A stretch of DNA of 11,440 nt, from contig JAKASC010000055.1 of assembly GCA_021828245.1 (NCBI GenBank), positions 1-11,440 of the forward strand, given 5' to 3'. This stretch comes from Acidobacteriota bacterium. GTDB taxonomy: Bacteria; Acidobacteriota; Terriglobia; UBA7540. Under the pieces are notes generated by a model. It was given only the letters and a program-made list of their open reading frames with translations, made no database searches and was not told where the DNA came from. Of this stretch, positions 1-7,421 are shown in pieces (positions within the stretch are counted from its first letter, which is position 1; every line of letters starts with the position of its first letter). Position numbers and translations under genes: made by a program.

Positions 1-2
1 AA

Positions 3-809
3 ACCACCACGGGAGTCATTCGGCTGCGCAGCATGGCGGCGGAGGGAGCGCTCAAATATCCCATCGTGGCCGTGAATGACGCGGACACCAAGCACCTGTT
101 CGATAACCGGTACGGAACCGGTCAATCCACGCTCGACGGCATTATCCGGGCCACCAACATGTTGTTTGCCGGCCTCCACGTGGTGGTGTGCGGCTACGGC
201 TGGTGCGGGCGCGGCGTGGCCATGCGAGCCAAAGGGCTGGGAGCGGACGTCATCGTCACGGAAGTCAATCCGACGCGAGCCCTCGAAGCCACCATGGACG
301 GCTTTCGCGTGATGCCGCTCAGTGAAGCCGCGCGGGTGGGCGACCTCTTCATCACGCTGACCGGCAACAAAAACGTCCTTCGCGGCGAGCATTTCCACGC
401 CATGAGGGATGGAGCCGTGGTGGCGAATTCCGGCCACTTCAACGTGGAGATTGACATTCCGGCCCTCGAACAAGCGGCCACCTCCAAGCGCCGCGTGCGG
501 GAGTTTGTGGATGAATATTCGCTTCCCGATGGCCGCAAGATTTTCCTGCTCGGCGAGGGGCGGCTCATTAACTTGGCCGCCGCCGAAGGCCATCCCGCCG
601 TCGTCATGGACATGAGTTTTGCCAACCAGGCGCTTTGCGTGGAATACGTGGTCAAGAACCATCGTCAGCTCCGGCCACAGGTTTATGCGGTTCCCGCCGA
701 AATTGACCAATCGGTCGCGCGATTGAAGTTGGAAGCGATGGGGATTACGATTGACCGCTTGACGCCGGAACAAGAAGAATATCTTGCCTCCTGGTCGGAG
801 GGAACTTAA
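3..809 (+). CDS. ahcY: S-adenosylhomocysteine hydrolase, C-terminal two thirds (5' end outside window)
   Basis: Adenosylhomocysteinase reversibly splits S-adenosylhomocysteine into adenosine and homocysteine in the cytoplasm, relieving product inhibition of methyltransferases. The reading frame is open from base 3 (TTTGVIRLRSMAAEGALKYP) and ends at TAA 807-809, so the true start is upstream and the ATG at 33 is internal. Visible family signatures are the substrate/cofactor stretch NDADTKHLFDNRYGTGQST, the NAD-binding Rossmann glycine motif GYGWCGRG, EVNPTRALEA after it, and the C-terminal blocks NSGHFNVEID and LLGEGRLINLAAAEGHP. The tail stops at EYLASWSEGT and lacks the Lys-Pro-(Asp/Glu)-His-Tyr-Arg-Tyr ending of the long bacterial and eukaryotic form. 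It therefore looks like the shorter Thermotoga/archaeal-like form. A tldD gene follows on the same strand after a 124-bp gap. The identification is very secure. Confidence 0.97.
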   Translation, partial: TTTGVIRLRSMAAEGALKYPIVAVNDADTKHLFDNRYGTGQSTLDGIIRATNMLFAGLHVVVCGYGWCGRGVAMRAKGLGADVIVTEVNPTRALEATMDGFRVMPLSEAARVGDLFITLTGNKNVLRGEHFHAMRDGAVVANSGHFNVEIDIPALEQAATSKRRVREFVDEYSLPDGRKIFLLGEGRLINLAAAEGHPAVVMDMSFANQALCVEYVVKNHRQLRPQVYAVPAEIDQSVARLKLEAMGITIDRLTPEQEEYLASWSEGT

Positions 810-822
810 GACTCCCAAGGGC

Positions 823-856
823 AGGGTCGCGCCGGGCGAGGAGCCGCGCGGACCCT
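823..856 (+). terminator. Possible GC-rich hairpin after ahcY
   Basis: Fourteen bases after the ahcY stop, AGGGTCGCGC (823-832) can pair with GCGCGGACCCT (846-856), with one bulged G and a 13-nt loop. No clear T-run follows, so a classical intrinsic terminator is not demonstrated. It may simply be GC-rich spacer between ahcY and tldD. The rest of the 124-bp gap shows no other convincing signal. Confidence 0.25.
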
Positions 857-933
857 TCGGCGCCGGACGTGCGCCCTTGCGATCTGGTCGAACGGAGGCT
901 GCTCCGCAACGAGCTCGGCCCAGCATTCAGGAG

Positions 934-2391
934 ATGAAAGACCTCGCCCAAAGAGCGCTGGAGACGGCGGTGGCCCAAGGCGCCAGCTACGCGGACGTGC
1001 GCGTGCTGAGTGTTCGCCAGCGGTATCTCTCCACCAAAAACGGCGAAGTGGCCCAAGTTCGAGAATCGGAATCTTACGGGTTGGGAGTGCGGGTGATTGC
1101 CGGTGGCGCGTGGGGTTTTGCTTCGACCGACCGGCTCACGCCCGAGGGCTTGGCCGCGGTGGCCGCGCGCGCCGTCGAAATTGCGCAGGCGAGCGCCCTG
1201 GCCAAAAAATCCGACGTCCAACTCGCTCCTGAAGAAAAGTTTGTGGATGAATGGGAAGCTCCCTGTCAAATAGACCCCTTCTCCGTTCCCGTCTCGCGCT
1301 GTCTCGACCTTTTGCTCAAAGTGGACGCCGAGTTGCGCAAGGTTCAGGGCGTCACCCTGGCCGAGTGCCAAATGGACTTTCGTCGTCAAGAGCAGTGGTT
1401 TGTCTCCAGCCTTGGCTCCGCGATTCGCCAAGTGAAGACGCAGACCGGCGCGGGCTTTGTCGCCACCTCCTTTGCCGGCAATGAGATTCAGCGGCGCTCC
1501 TACCCCAATTCCTTTGGCGGACAGTATCAAACCAAAGGCTATGAATTGGTGGAAGAGCTGGATTTGGTGGGACATGCGCCCCAAATCGCCGAGGAAGCCG
1601 TGGCCCTGCACTCGGCGCCGCAGTGCCCCGCCGGAGTGCGCGACATTATTCTGGGCAGCTCGCAAGTGGGCCTTCAGATTCACGAATCCATTGGCCACCC
1701 CATCGAGCTCGACCGCGTTCTTGGCACGGAGGCCAACTTTGCCGGCATGAGTTTCCTGACGCTCGACCAGCTTGGCTCCCTCAAGTACGCTTCTGAAATC
1801 GTCAACGTGGTGGCAGATGCAACGCCCTCGCACGGGCCGGGGCTTGGCACGTTTGCCTACGATGACGAAGGGGTACCGGGCCAGCGCACGCCGATTATCC
1901 AGAACGGGCAGTTTGTCGGCTACCTGACTTCGCGGGAAACCGCCGCGGCCATCGGCAAGCCTCGCTCCAACGGTGCCATGCGCGCCGAAGGCTGGAATCG
2001 CATTCCCCTGATTCGCATGACCAACGTCAGCTTGGAGCCGGGGCGCGGAACGCTCGACGCCCTCATCGCCGACACCGACGACGCCATTTATATGGAGACC
2101 AACCGCAGTTGGTCCATAGACGACCGACGCTACAATTTCCAGTTTGGAACCGAAATTGGATGGGAAATCAAGCACGGCAAAAAAGTCCGCATGGTGAAAA
2201 ATCCGAGCTACGGCGGCATCACCACGGAGTTCTGGAACTCCTGCGATGCCATTTGCGGTCCGGAGGAATGGACGCTCTGGGGGACGCCCAACTGCGGCAA
2301 GGGCCAGCCGATGCAAACCATGGGAACCGGCCACGGTGCCTCTCCCGCGCGCTTTCGCCGGGTCAAGGTCGGCGTCGCCTACGGCTCCTAA
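934..2391 (+). CDS. tldD: TldD, metalloprotease catalytic subunit of TldD/TldE
   Basis: TldD forms a cytoplasmic heterodimer with TldE (PmbA) and supplies the zinc site. In other bacteria the pair degrades unfolded peptides, removes leader peptides from some RiPPs such as microcin B17, and affects CcdA stability. With the start at 934 the protein is 485 residues, close to E. coli TldD. Zinc ligands are visible as HESIGH (H250, E251, H255) and C454 in NCGKGQP. Other family signatures are ASYADVRV near the N-terminus, GVRVIAGGAWGFAST, and FAYDDEGVPGQRTPIIQNG. I chose ATG 934 because homology begins at MKDLAQRALETAVAQ. An in-frame TTG at 784 would add 50 low-complexity residues and overlap ahcY. 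An AGGAG touches the ATG directly, closer than usual. tldE follows after 56 bp, so the two are probably co-transcribed. Confidence 0.95.
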   Translation: MKDLAQRALETAVAQGASYADVRVLSVRQRYLSTKNGEVAQVRESESYGLGVRVIAGGAWGFASTDRLTPEGLAAVAARAVEIAQASALAKKSDVQLAPEEKFVDEWEAPCQIDPFSVPVSRCLDLLLKVDAELRKVQGVTLAECQMDFRRQEQWFVSSLGSAIRQVKTQTGAGFVATSFAGNEIQRRSYPNSFGGQYQTKGYELVEELDLVGHAPQIAEEAVALHSAPQCPAGVRDIILGSSQVGLQIHESIGHPIELDRVLGTEANFAGMSFLTLDQLGSLKYASEIVNVVADATPSHGPGLGTFAYDDEGVPGQRTPIIQNGQFVGYLTSRETAAAIGKPRSNGAMRAEGWNRIPLIRMTNVSLEPGRGTLDALIADTDDAIYMETNRSWSIDDRRYNFQFGTEIGWEIKHGKKVRMVKNPSYGGITTEFWNSCDAICGPEEWTLWGTPNCGKGQPMQTMGTGHGASPARFRRVKVGVAYGS

Positions 2392-2447
2392 GCGCCGTGT
2401 CGCGCCACTCCCAAACGCTGAAGCGCCCATGAGGCCAAGCTGAATTC

Positions 2448-3791
2448 ATGACGATGATGCTGACCCGCCAACGCGCCAAAGAAATTTTTGATAAGGTCAT
2501 CAAGTATTCCACGGCGGAGGAAACCGAAGCCTACATTACCTCCACGGCGTCGGCCCTCACCCGGTTTGCCAACAACACCATTCATCAGAACGTGGCGGAG
2601 GAGGAAACCGCGCTTTCCGTGCGCGCGGTTGTGGAGCACCGCACGGCGCGCGCCAGCACCAACCGGCTTGATGAGCCTTCCATTCGCCAAACCTGCGAGG
2701 CGGCGCTCGCCCTGGCGCGCCTTCAGCCACCCAACCCCGATCTGCTGCCTCTTCCCCATCCCCAAACCTACGGGTCGGTGGACCGCTATTATCCAGAAAC
2801 CGCCGAGCTGACGCCCCAAGCGCGCGCTGAAACCGTCTTGAGGGTCCTGCAGCGGGCCGAGAAAGACCAGTTGACGGCGGCCGGCGTTTACTCGAGCGGT
2901 GCCGTCGCCACGGCGTTGTTCAACTCGCGCGGCCTTGAAGCTTTTCACGAGGAAACCATCTCGGAATTTTCCGTCACCATGCTGGGCCCCACCAGTTCCG
3001 GCTGGGCCAAGCAAACCAGCCCCTTCCACCTCGAACTCAACCCGGCGGCGCTCGCCGAGCGCGCGGCGCGCAAAGCCCTCGAAGGAGGTTCCCCGCGCGA
3101 CTTGCCCCCCGACAAGTACACCGTTATTCTTGAACCCTCCGCCGTGCTGGACCTGCTGGGCTTCCTATTTTTCGATTTTGGCGGCCTGGCCGTTCATGAG
3201 GGGCGAAGTTGCCTCACCGGCCGAGTGGGCGAAAAAGTTTTTGGCGACAACATCTTCGTCCGCGATGACGTCTTTCATCCCTTGCAAAGCGGCCCGCCGT
3301 TTGACGGCGAAGGCATGCCGCGCCGCCGCGTCAACCTGGTCGAGCAGGGCGTTGTCAAGAACCTGGTGTACGCCCGCTCCACCGCCAAAAAGATGGGCAA
3401 AGAACCCACCGGGCACGGCTTCCCGCTGCCCAACGAGTACGGCGAAGCCCCGCTGAACATCGTGATGGAGGGCGGACGCGCCACGCTCGATGACATGATT
3501 CGTTCCACGCCGCGCGGTTTGCTCGTCACGCGCTTTTGGTACATCCGCGAAGTGGACCCTTACCAGAAAATTCTTACCGGCATGACCCGCGACGGCCTTT
3601 TCTGGATTGAAGAAGGGAAAATCCAACACGGCGTCAAGAACCTTCGCTTCAACCAAAGCGTTATTGAAATGCTTCGTCAGGTGGAAATGATGAGCCCGCC
3701 GCAGCGCACCGCCGGGGAAGAATCTTTTGAAATGGTGGTTCCCGCCATGAAGGTCCGCGAATTCAATTTCTCCTCCGCCACCAAATACTGA
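2448..3791 (+). CDS. tldE: TldE/PmbA, partner subunit of the TldD/E protease
   Basis: This 447-residue protein belongs to the TldD/PmbA family but lacks the HExxxH zinc motif of the preceding gene, as expected for the TldE subunit, which shapes the proteolytic chamber without binding metal. Signatures include an N-terminal ETEAYITSTASALTRFANNTIHQN stretch, the mid-protein block FGGLAVHEGRSCLTGRVGEKVFGDN, DGEGMPRRRVNLVEQGVVKN, and the C-terminal FWYIREVDPYQKILTGMTRDGLFWIEEGKI. The start MTMMLTRQRAKEIF has ATG codons at 2448, 2454 and 2457 and no strong Shine-Dalgarno sequence, so the exact start is uncertain by a few residues. Pairing with tldD supports an obligate heterodimer. The peptide substrate cannot be told from here, and no RiPP precursor or maturase genes are visible nearby. 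Confidence 0.93.
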   Translation: MTMMLTRQRAKEIFDKVIKYSTAEETEAYITSTASALTRFANNTIHQNVAEEETALSVRAVVEHRTARASTNRLDEPSIRQTCEAALALARLQPPNPDLLPLPHPQTYGSVDRYYPETAELTPQARAETVLRVLQRAEKDQLTAAGVYSSGAVATALFNSRGLEAFHEETISEFSVTMLGPTSSGWAKQTSPFHLELNPAALAERAARKALEGGSPRDLPPDKYTVILEPSAVLDLLGFLFFDFGGLAVHEGRSCLTGRVGEKVFGDNIFVRDDVFHPLQSGPPFDGEGMPRRRVNLVEQGVVKNLVYARSTAKKMGKEPTGHGFPLPNEYGEAPLNIVMEGGRATLDDMIRSTPRGLLVTRFWYIREVDPYQKILTGMTRDGLFWIEEGKIQHGVKNLRFNQSVIEMLRQVEMMSPPQRTAGEESFEMVVPAMKVREFNFSSATKY

Positions 3792-3952
3792 CCTGCCTTA
3801 TACACAGCGAGTGGCACGGCCATCTTGGCCGTGGACGCGGCTGCGAGGCATGTTCGATGGGACGGCGCTCCGCGCCGGCTCGCTCTCCAGCACTCATCAA
3901 GGATGAGCACGGCTGAGCCACCCGATGCCCCCGCGTCCGGGCTTTCCTACGC
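3792..3952. other. Hairpin-rich intergenic spacer, possible dispersed repeat
   Basis: This 161-bp gap between convergent genes contains at least two perfect hairpins (3815-3833 and 3863-3877) and a short palindrome CATCaagGATG near 3895-3905. An open frame crosses it, but its product (AVDAAARHVRWDGAPRRLALQH and onward) is low in complexity, overlaps the GH57 3' end and resembles translated repeat sequence, so I do not call a gene. Only one copy is in the window, so dispersed-repeat status is an inference. Confidence 0.35.
3815..3833. terminator. Hairpin between convergent tldE and GH57 genes
   Basis: CACGGCCA-tct-TGGCCGTG is a perfect 8-bp stem with a 3-nt loop, lying 24 bp past the tldE stop and about 120 bp past the end of the convergent GH57 gene. 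It could end transcription from either side, but no T-tract follows. A second stem, CGGCGC-tcc-GCGCCG (3863-3877), lies just beyond it. The hairpin-rich style also fits a dispersed intergenic repeat. Confidence 0.4.
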
Positions 3953-6106
3953 TCAAAGCGTCGCCACGTCTATCTGCAACGTGCTGGTAAAGTCCTTCCA
4001 CGGTGCCGGGGCAATGCTCCACACGCCCAGGATCGCCGAGCCTTGATAGACGCTTTCAAAACCGCTTTCCGATTGCGAGACCGTCTCAATCGGCGTCACC
4101 CACCAGCGGCATGGCGGTTGCCCCTTCATGGTCAGCCGAACTTTTTGCCACTCATCCACCATCTCGAGCGTCTCCGATTCAATCTCTCCCTGAAAGGCCA
4201 GCGGCCATCGGGTGCCGTGCGCGCTGAAGTAGCGATCAGGGGCGTTCGGCGCCAGCAGATTGATGACCAATTCGATTCCCAGCACGAGCGGCGCCGGGCA
4301 GGACGCCGGCACGATAATGGAAGATCGGCATTCCACCCGCCAAACGCTTTCCGTCGCTTGGCAGGATAAGGTCTTGCGCGCCTCGAGCGCCGTGGCCCGG
4401 CCGTTGAGATGGAGCATGGCGGCGCGGCGCAGGCTCGCTACGCCCGGCTCTTGAACGCCCGCCAAACTTTCCCACCCGCCCGACGCCAGCTCCGGAATTT
4501 CTCCCAGCTCCAACGCCTGAAAATCCTTCCAGGTTCGAGGCGCGGAGAAAAGATAGGTGCGAAAGCAGCGCCGCTCGTAGCGGTCGTACTGAAGCAATTT
4601 TTCGAGATGAGGACCTTTGCTGCGGATAATCTCGTGGATGGAGGCCGGTCCGGCGGTCGCGGCGCCGCCGGAGGCCGCGGCCCGTCGCAGCGCCTCATGG
4701 TAGGCTTCCGGCCGTCGCCGCAGGGAATTGATGAGCTCCACATCGGCCGGCTTGAAGTGCAAACTGGAAACCGTTCCGCCTTCGGCAGGATGGACGCTCA
4801 TCGCGTAGCGAGGATGCTCGGCCAGAATCTCCACTCGCCCGTCGGCGTCAAAATCTTGGCGCGTGATGCGAACCTGCTCACCGCCCGCCTTCGGCCCGGT
4901 CAGCTTGTCCAGCAGCGACTCCGCCTGAATCAGATGGCGCCACAGCGCGCCCCGCAGATGCGGAGCATACAGGCCGCCAAACACGCCGTGCCAGTAGGCG
5001 TCATTGCACTGGGCGGCGTGCAGCCGTTGCTCAGCTTCGTCCAGCCGGGTGCGGGCGCGCGCGTCGTCTCCGCTCGCCGCCCGCGCCGCCGCGATGCGCT
5101 CGCTCACCCGCAGCATCCACTTGTGAAGTTGGTTCGCTTCCGAATATCGTGCCAAAAAGTTCCGCCACAACCCGCCCCGCAGAAATCGCCGAAACCGCTC
5201 CCCGTTCGGCAAATGCTCGCTCTCCTCCAGGCAAGCTTTCAAGGCCGCCGCCGCGCCCGGCGGCAACGCCCATTCCATCATTTCCGCGTAGGAAGCCGTC
5301 GGCAGATAAATCCGTCCCAGCGGCTCGTGCGCTTGCAAATACGTTCCCGCCGGCGTCGTCTCCAGCCAATCCGCGGCGTTTTCGAGCGCCGTGAAAAATC
5401 GTTCCAGCCAGCCGTTGGTGTAACAATGCTCGTAGGTGCCGGGCCACACCCCGAACTTTTCGCAATCGTCGCCAAAGGCAAAAAGCCGGCCGGACCCTTG
5501 AAGCCCTTCCCGCAAAATCCGCAATGTTTCCTCCGGCTCGCGAAAAGGAATCGTGTAGCGCAAGGACTTGAGCGCCGGAATCAGCCGGACAGTGTAGCCG
5601 GCCTCCTCCGTCACGTAGTCGCCGTGCAACTCGGAGGGTTCCAGACCCGCCGCCAAAAAGTGCGTGTCATCGAGCGCCGCGTAGCCGACCCCCGCCTCCG
5701 CCAGCGGCCGCGCGAGCGACGGCTCCCACACCCGCTCCGCAATCCACGCCCCGCTCGGCCGCGTCCCCAGTCGCCGCTCCAGAAATCTCGCCAGCTTTTC
5801 TAGCTGCGCGATTTTGTCCCGGTCCGGAATCGCTGCCAGAATCGGCTCATAGTAACCGCCGCCGAGCAGTTCAATCTGCCGCCCTTCGAGCAGCCGCCCC
5901 AGCTCCTCAAAGTATTCTGGATGCTGCGCTTCCATCCACTCCAGCAGGCTGCCAGAAAAGTGCAAGCTCACCCGAATCCGCGGATGCTGCCCCAGCACCC
6001 GCACAAAGGGCAGGTAGGCTCGCTGATACGCCTGTTCCATCACATGCTCAAAGTTTCCCACCGGTTGGTGAGCGTGGACGATCATCGCCAGCGACACACG
6101 ATTCAC
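3953..6106 (-). CDS. GH57 alpha-glucan enzyme, 4-alpha-glucanotransferase/alpha-amylase type
   Basis: This 717-residue protein is a glycoside hydrolase family 57 retaining enzyme acting on alpha-1,4-glucans, most like Thermococcus litoralis 4-alpha-glucanotransferase. The N-terminal (beta/alpha)7 barrel shows the five GH57 blocks: HAHQP (11-15), GGGYYEPIL (82-90), AERVWEP with the predicted nucleophile E124, FGDDCEKFG with the predicted acid/base D214, and AHEPLGRIYLPTASY. The archaeal enzyme uses E123 and D214. A helical DUF1925-like segment (about 300-390) and a DUF1926-like beta-rich tail (about 400-717) follow. There is no signal peptide, so it probably acts in the cytoplasm on glycogen or maltodextrins. 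Translation starts at GTG 6106 with GGAGG 7 nt upstream. A transposon terminal repeat begins 34 bp upstream and has probably separated the gene from much of its native promoter. Amylase and transferase activities cannot be separated by sequence alone. Confidence 0.92.
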   Translation of the reverse strand: MNRVSLAMIVHAHQPVGNFEHVMEQAYQRAYLPFVRVLGQHPRIRVSLHFSGSLLEWMEAQHPEYFEELGRLLEGRQIELLGGGYYEPILAAIPDRDKIAQLEKLARFLERRLGTRPSGAWIAERVWEPSLARPLAEAGVGYAALDDTHFLAAGLEPSELHGDYVTEEAGYTVRLIPALKSLRYTIPFREPEETLRILREGLQGSGRLFAFGDDCEKFGVWPGTYEHCYTNGWLERFFTALENAADWLETTPAGTYLQAHEPLGRIYLPTASYAEMMEWALPPGAAAALKACLEESEHLPNGERFRRFLRGGLWRNFLARYSEANQLHKWMLRVSERIAAARAASGDDARARTRLDEAEQRLHAAQCNDAYWHGVFGGLYAPHLRGALWRHLIQAESLLDKLTGPKAGGEQVRITRQDFDADGRVEILAEHPRYAMSVHPAEGGTVSSLHFKPADVELINSLRRRPEAYHEALRRAAASGGAATAGPASIHEIIRSKGPHLEKLLQYDRYERRCFRTYLFSAPRTWKDFQALELGEIPELASGGWESLAGVQEPGVASLRRAAMLHLNGRATALEARKTLSCQATESVWRVECRSSIIVPASCPAPLVLGIELVINLLAPNAPDRYFSAHGTRWPLAFQGEIESETLEMVDEWQKVRLTMKGQPPCRWWVTPIETVSQSESGFESVYQGSAILGVWSIAPAPWKDFTSTLQIDVATL

Positions 6107-6113
6107 GATGCTT

Positions 6114-6123
6114 CCTCCCCTCC
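6114..6123 (-). promoter_or_regulatory. Shine-Dalgarno sequence of the GH57 gene
   Basis: Read on the minus strand this is GGAGGGGAGG, two overlapping copies of the anti-16S complement. The nearer GGAGG (6114-6118) sits 7 nt before the GTG at 6106-6104 and decides that start, giving MNRVSLAMIVHAHQP, which places the first GH57 block where the family has it. Confidence 0.75.
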
Positions 6124-6139
6124 GACCAGAAGGCTTGCA

Positions 6140-6160
6140 GTAGTGGGCTACTTTGAAAAT
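6140..6160 (+). repeat. Left terminal inverted repeat of the transposon
   Basis: This is the exact inverted partner of 9626-9646. The tip is itself palindromic: AGTAG-tggg-CTACT (6139-6152). The REase stop codon (6148-6150) and its last Phe-Ser-Lys codons lie inside it, so the terminal repeat is partly coding. Confidence 0.88.
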
Positions 6161-6690
6161 CTGGGGAGGCCATGAACCACGTCCGGCAGGCTATTTATGG
6201 GCATCATGTCTGAAAGCTTCTTCGTCAACTTGTAAGTTACCGATTGCCCTTCGGCCATCCGAACTAGACTCCCCGCAAGGCCCTCCGCAACGTCTCCCTT
6301 CCGCCACATGTTAAACACGATGTCGTTCGGACATATCCCGAGGCAGAGGAGATACGCGTAGTTTCGGTCAAGGCGAACGTGATTGAACTGAAACGTACCA
6401 TTTGCTCCGAGCGATGCCGTTTTAACCTCGAATCGTCGGCCCGCGATCCGCATGTCTGTTCTCGCCGTGCGCCCTCCGATTGTTACCTCGATTCCAGAGT
6501 TTGTAAGGTAGCGACGAATAAAATCTTCGCCGATCTCGCCACGGTTCGTATTCCCAAGGCTTCGGTACCCAATCAGCGGAGAGCCTTGCCAAATGTCCTC
6601 CGGCACATGCTCCTTGATGATCTCGATTAGAAGTTGTACAGGAGTCACCTTGGAGGCTCCCAGCGCCGTTTTTTGCGTGTGCTTTTCCAA
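6148..6690 (-). CDS. Probable PD-(D/E)XK restriction endonuclease
   Basis: This 180-residue protein has a nuclease-like core: an early acidic helix GEIGEDFIRRYL (E52/E55), then D79 in RTARTDMRI, then the E88-V-K90 signature in RRFEVKTASLG. That fits the D-x8-ExK active site of PD-(D/E)XK nucleases. A conserved-looking FQFNHVRLDRNYAYLLCLGICPNDIVFNMW segment follows, typical of restriction-enzyme cores. It sits directly downstream of a DNA methyltransferase and overlaps it by 46 bp, which supports a Type II-like restriction partner. The only plausible start is TTG 6690: an in-frame stop lies 27 bp upstream and no ATG or GTG falls between. A weak TTG start with coupled translation could hold nuclease below methylase levels. 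The stop lies within the left terminal repeat. The recognition sequence is unknown, and a solitary nuclease role remains possible. Confidence 0.78.
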   Translation of the reverse strand: MEKHTQKTALGASKVTPVQLLIEIIKEHVPEDIWQGSPLIGYRSLGNTNRGEIGEDFIRRYLTNSGIEVTIGGRTARTDMRIAGRRFEVKTASLGANGTFQFNHVRLDRNYAYLLCLGICPNDIVFNMWRKGDVAEGLAGSLVRMAEGQSVTYKLTKKLSDMMPINSLPDVVHGLPRFSK

Positions 6691-7421
6691 AATACTAGGA
6701 AGTACGAATGGTTCTTACGTGCGTGGACTTGCTTGACGACCCGACTCACCCCTGGGTGATTGTTTCTAACTAAAATGAATAGATCCTCGATAACGAATCC
6801 ACTGGACGATAGTTCGTTTATCAGCTCGACATGCGTAAGGCGCTGCTGGTTGGCACACACCTCATCCCCGCATTTAACGATATACGTGCCTCCTTCCCGA
6901 AGAACGCGGTACGCCTCACGTGCCGCCTTAAAGTAGAGGTCGAGGACTGCTTCATGGTATTTCTGCCCTGACTCATTTCTGGCAGCGTTGTTGCGGTAAT
7001 AGCTCTCATAGTTCTGGTGATTGATGTGCGCCGTGCCACCAGGGGTGTGCATGTACGGTGGGTCAAAAACCACGCAATCAATGGTAGAGTCAGCATACGG
7101 AAGGCTCCGACAGTCAATGCCGTCCGTCTTCAAGTCGGTAGCAAGAAGTCTGTATTTGTCCTTGTCCACCCTCTTCCAGAATATCCCCCGCCCATATGTT
7201 ACGTCCGCTACCGTGCTGCCGATGGGAACATAGAGGGAAAGCACACGGGGGAAGATAATGTCGTTTGTTCCTTGGTAAGCCGTAAAGACCAATTCGTTTG
7301 TAGGCCGACCCGCTGGAGCCTGACGGTAGTGTTTGCCACTGCGGCGCACCAGAGCGCGCGTTTGCATGCCTGTTGCTGTCCCGAACCCTCTCGCCGCATT
7401 ATCCTTTCGTGCCGGGTTCAT
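6645..7421 (-). CDS. DNA methyltransferase (DPPY class, N6-adenine or N4-cytosine)
   Basis: This is a 258-residue SAM-dependent amino-methyltransferase. A motif-I-like VADVTYGRGIFW (71-82) comes before the catalytic motif IV VVFDPPYMH with D120-P-P-Y123. SLPYADSTIDCVVF between them is the usual strand before motif IV, and GGTYIVKCGD (177-186) is a later core strand. The C-terminal QVHARKNHSYFLVFWK is a pattern shared by related phage and mobile-element methylases. The order motif I then DPPY suggests a gamma-like or small orphan-like architecture, with little room for a separate target-recognition domain. I chose ATG 7421 because it overlaps the transposase stop as ATGA and has GGAGG 14 nt upstream. 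An in-frame GTG at 7457 is less likely. It is co-oriented and coupled with the transposase upstream and overlaps the REase gene downstream, which together form a probable restriction-modification pair. Confidence 0.88.
   Translation of the reverse strand: MNPARKDNAARGFGTATGMQTRALVRRSGKHYRQAPAGRPTNELVFTAYQGTNDIIFPRVLSLYVPIGSTVADVTYGRGIFWKRVDKDKYRLLATDLKTDGIDCRSLPYADSTIDCVVFDPPYMHTPGGTAHINHQNYESYYRNNAARNESGQKYHEAVLDLYFKAAREAYRVLREGGTYIVKCGDEVCANQQRLTHVELINELSSSGFVIEDLFILVRNNHPGVSRVVKQVHARKNHSYFLVFWKSTRKKRRWEPPR

Noticed and set aside
784..933. 50-residue N-terminal extension of tldD from a TTG
   Set aside because: It would overlap ahcY and encodes low-complexity Arg/Pro/Gly sequence; family similarity begins at the ATG at 934.
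745..2430. 561-codon open frame antisense to tldD
   Set aside because: It mirrors a GC-rich real gene, is low in complexity, shows no family motif, and lies opposite a protein with complete TldD signatures.
3825..4046. 73-codon frame between tldE and GH57
   Set aside because: It crosses hairpins, overlaps the GH57 3' end antisense and has no recognisable domain.
4409..5803. 464-codon open frame antisense to the GH57 gene
   Set aside because: Arg/Pro/Gln-rich translation typical of a shadow frame; the opposite strand has all GH57 motifs.
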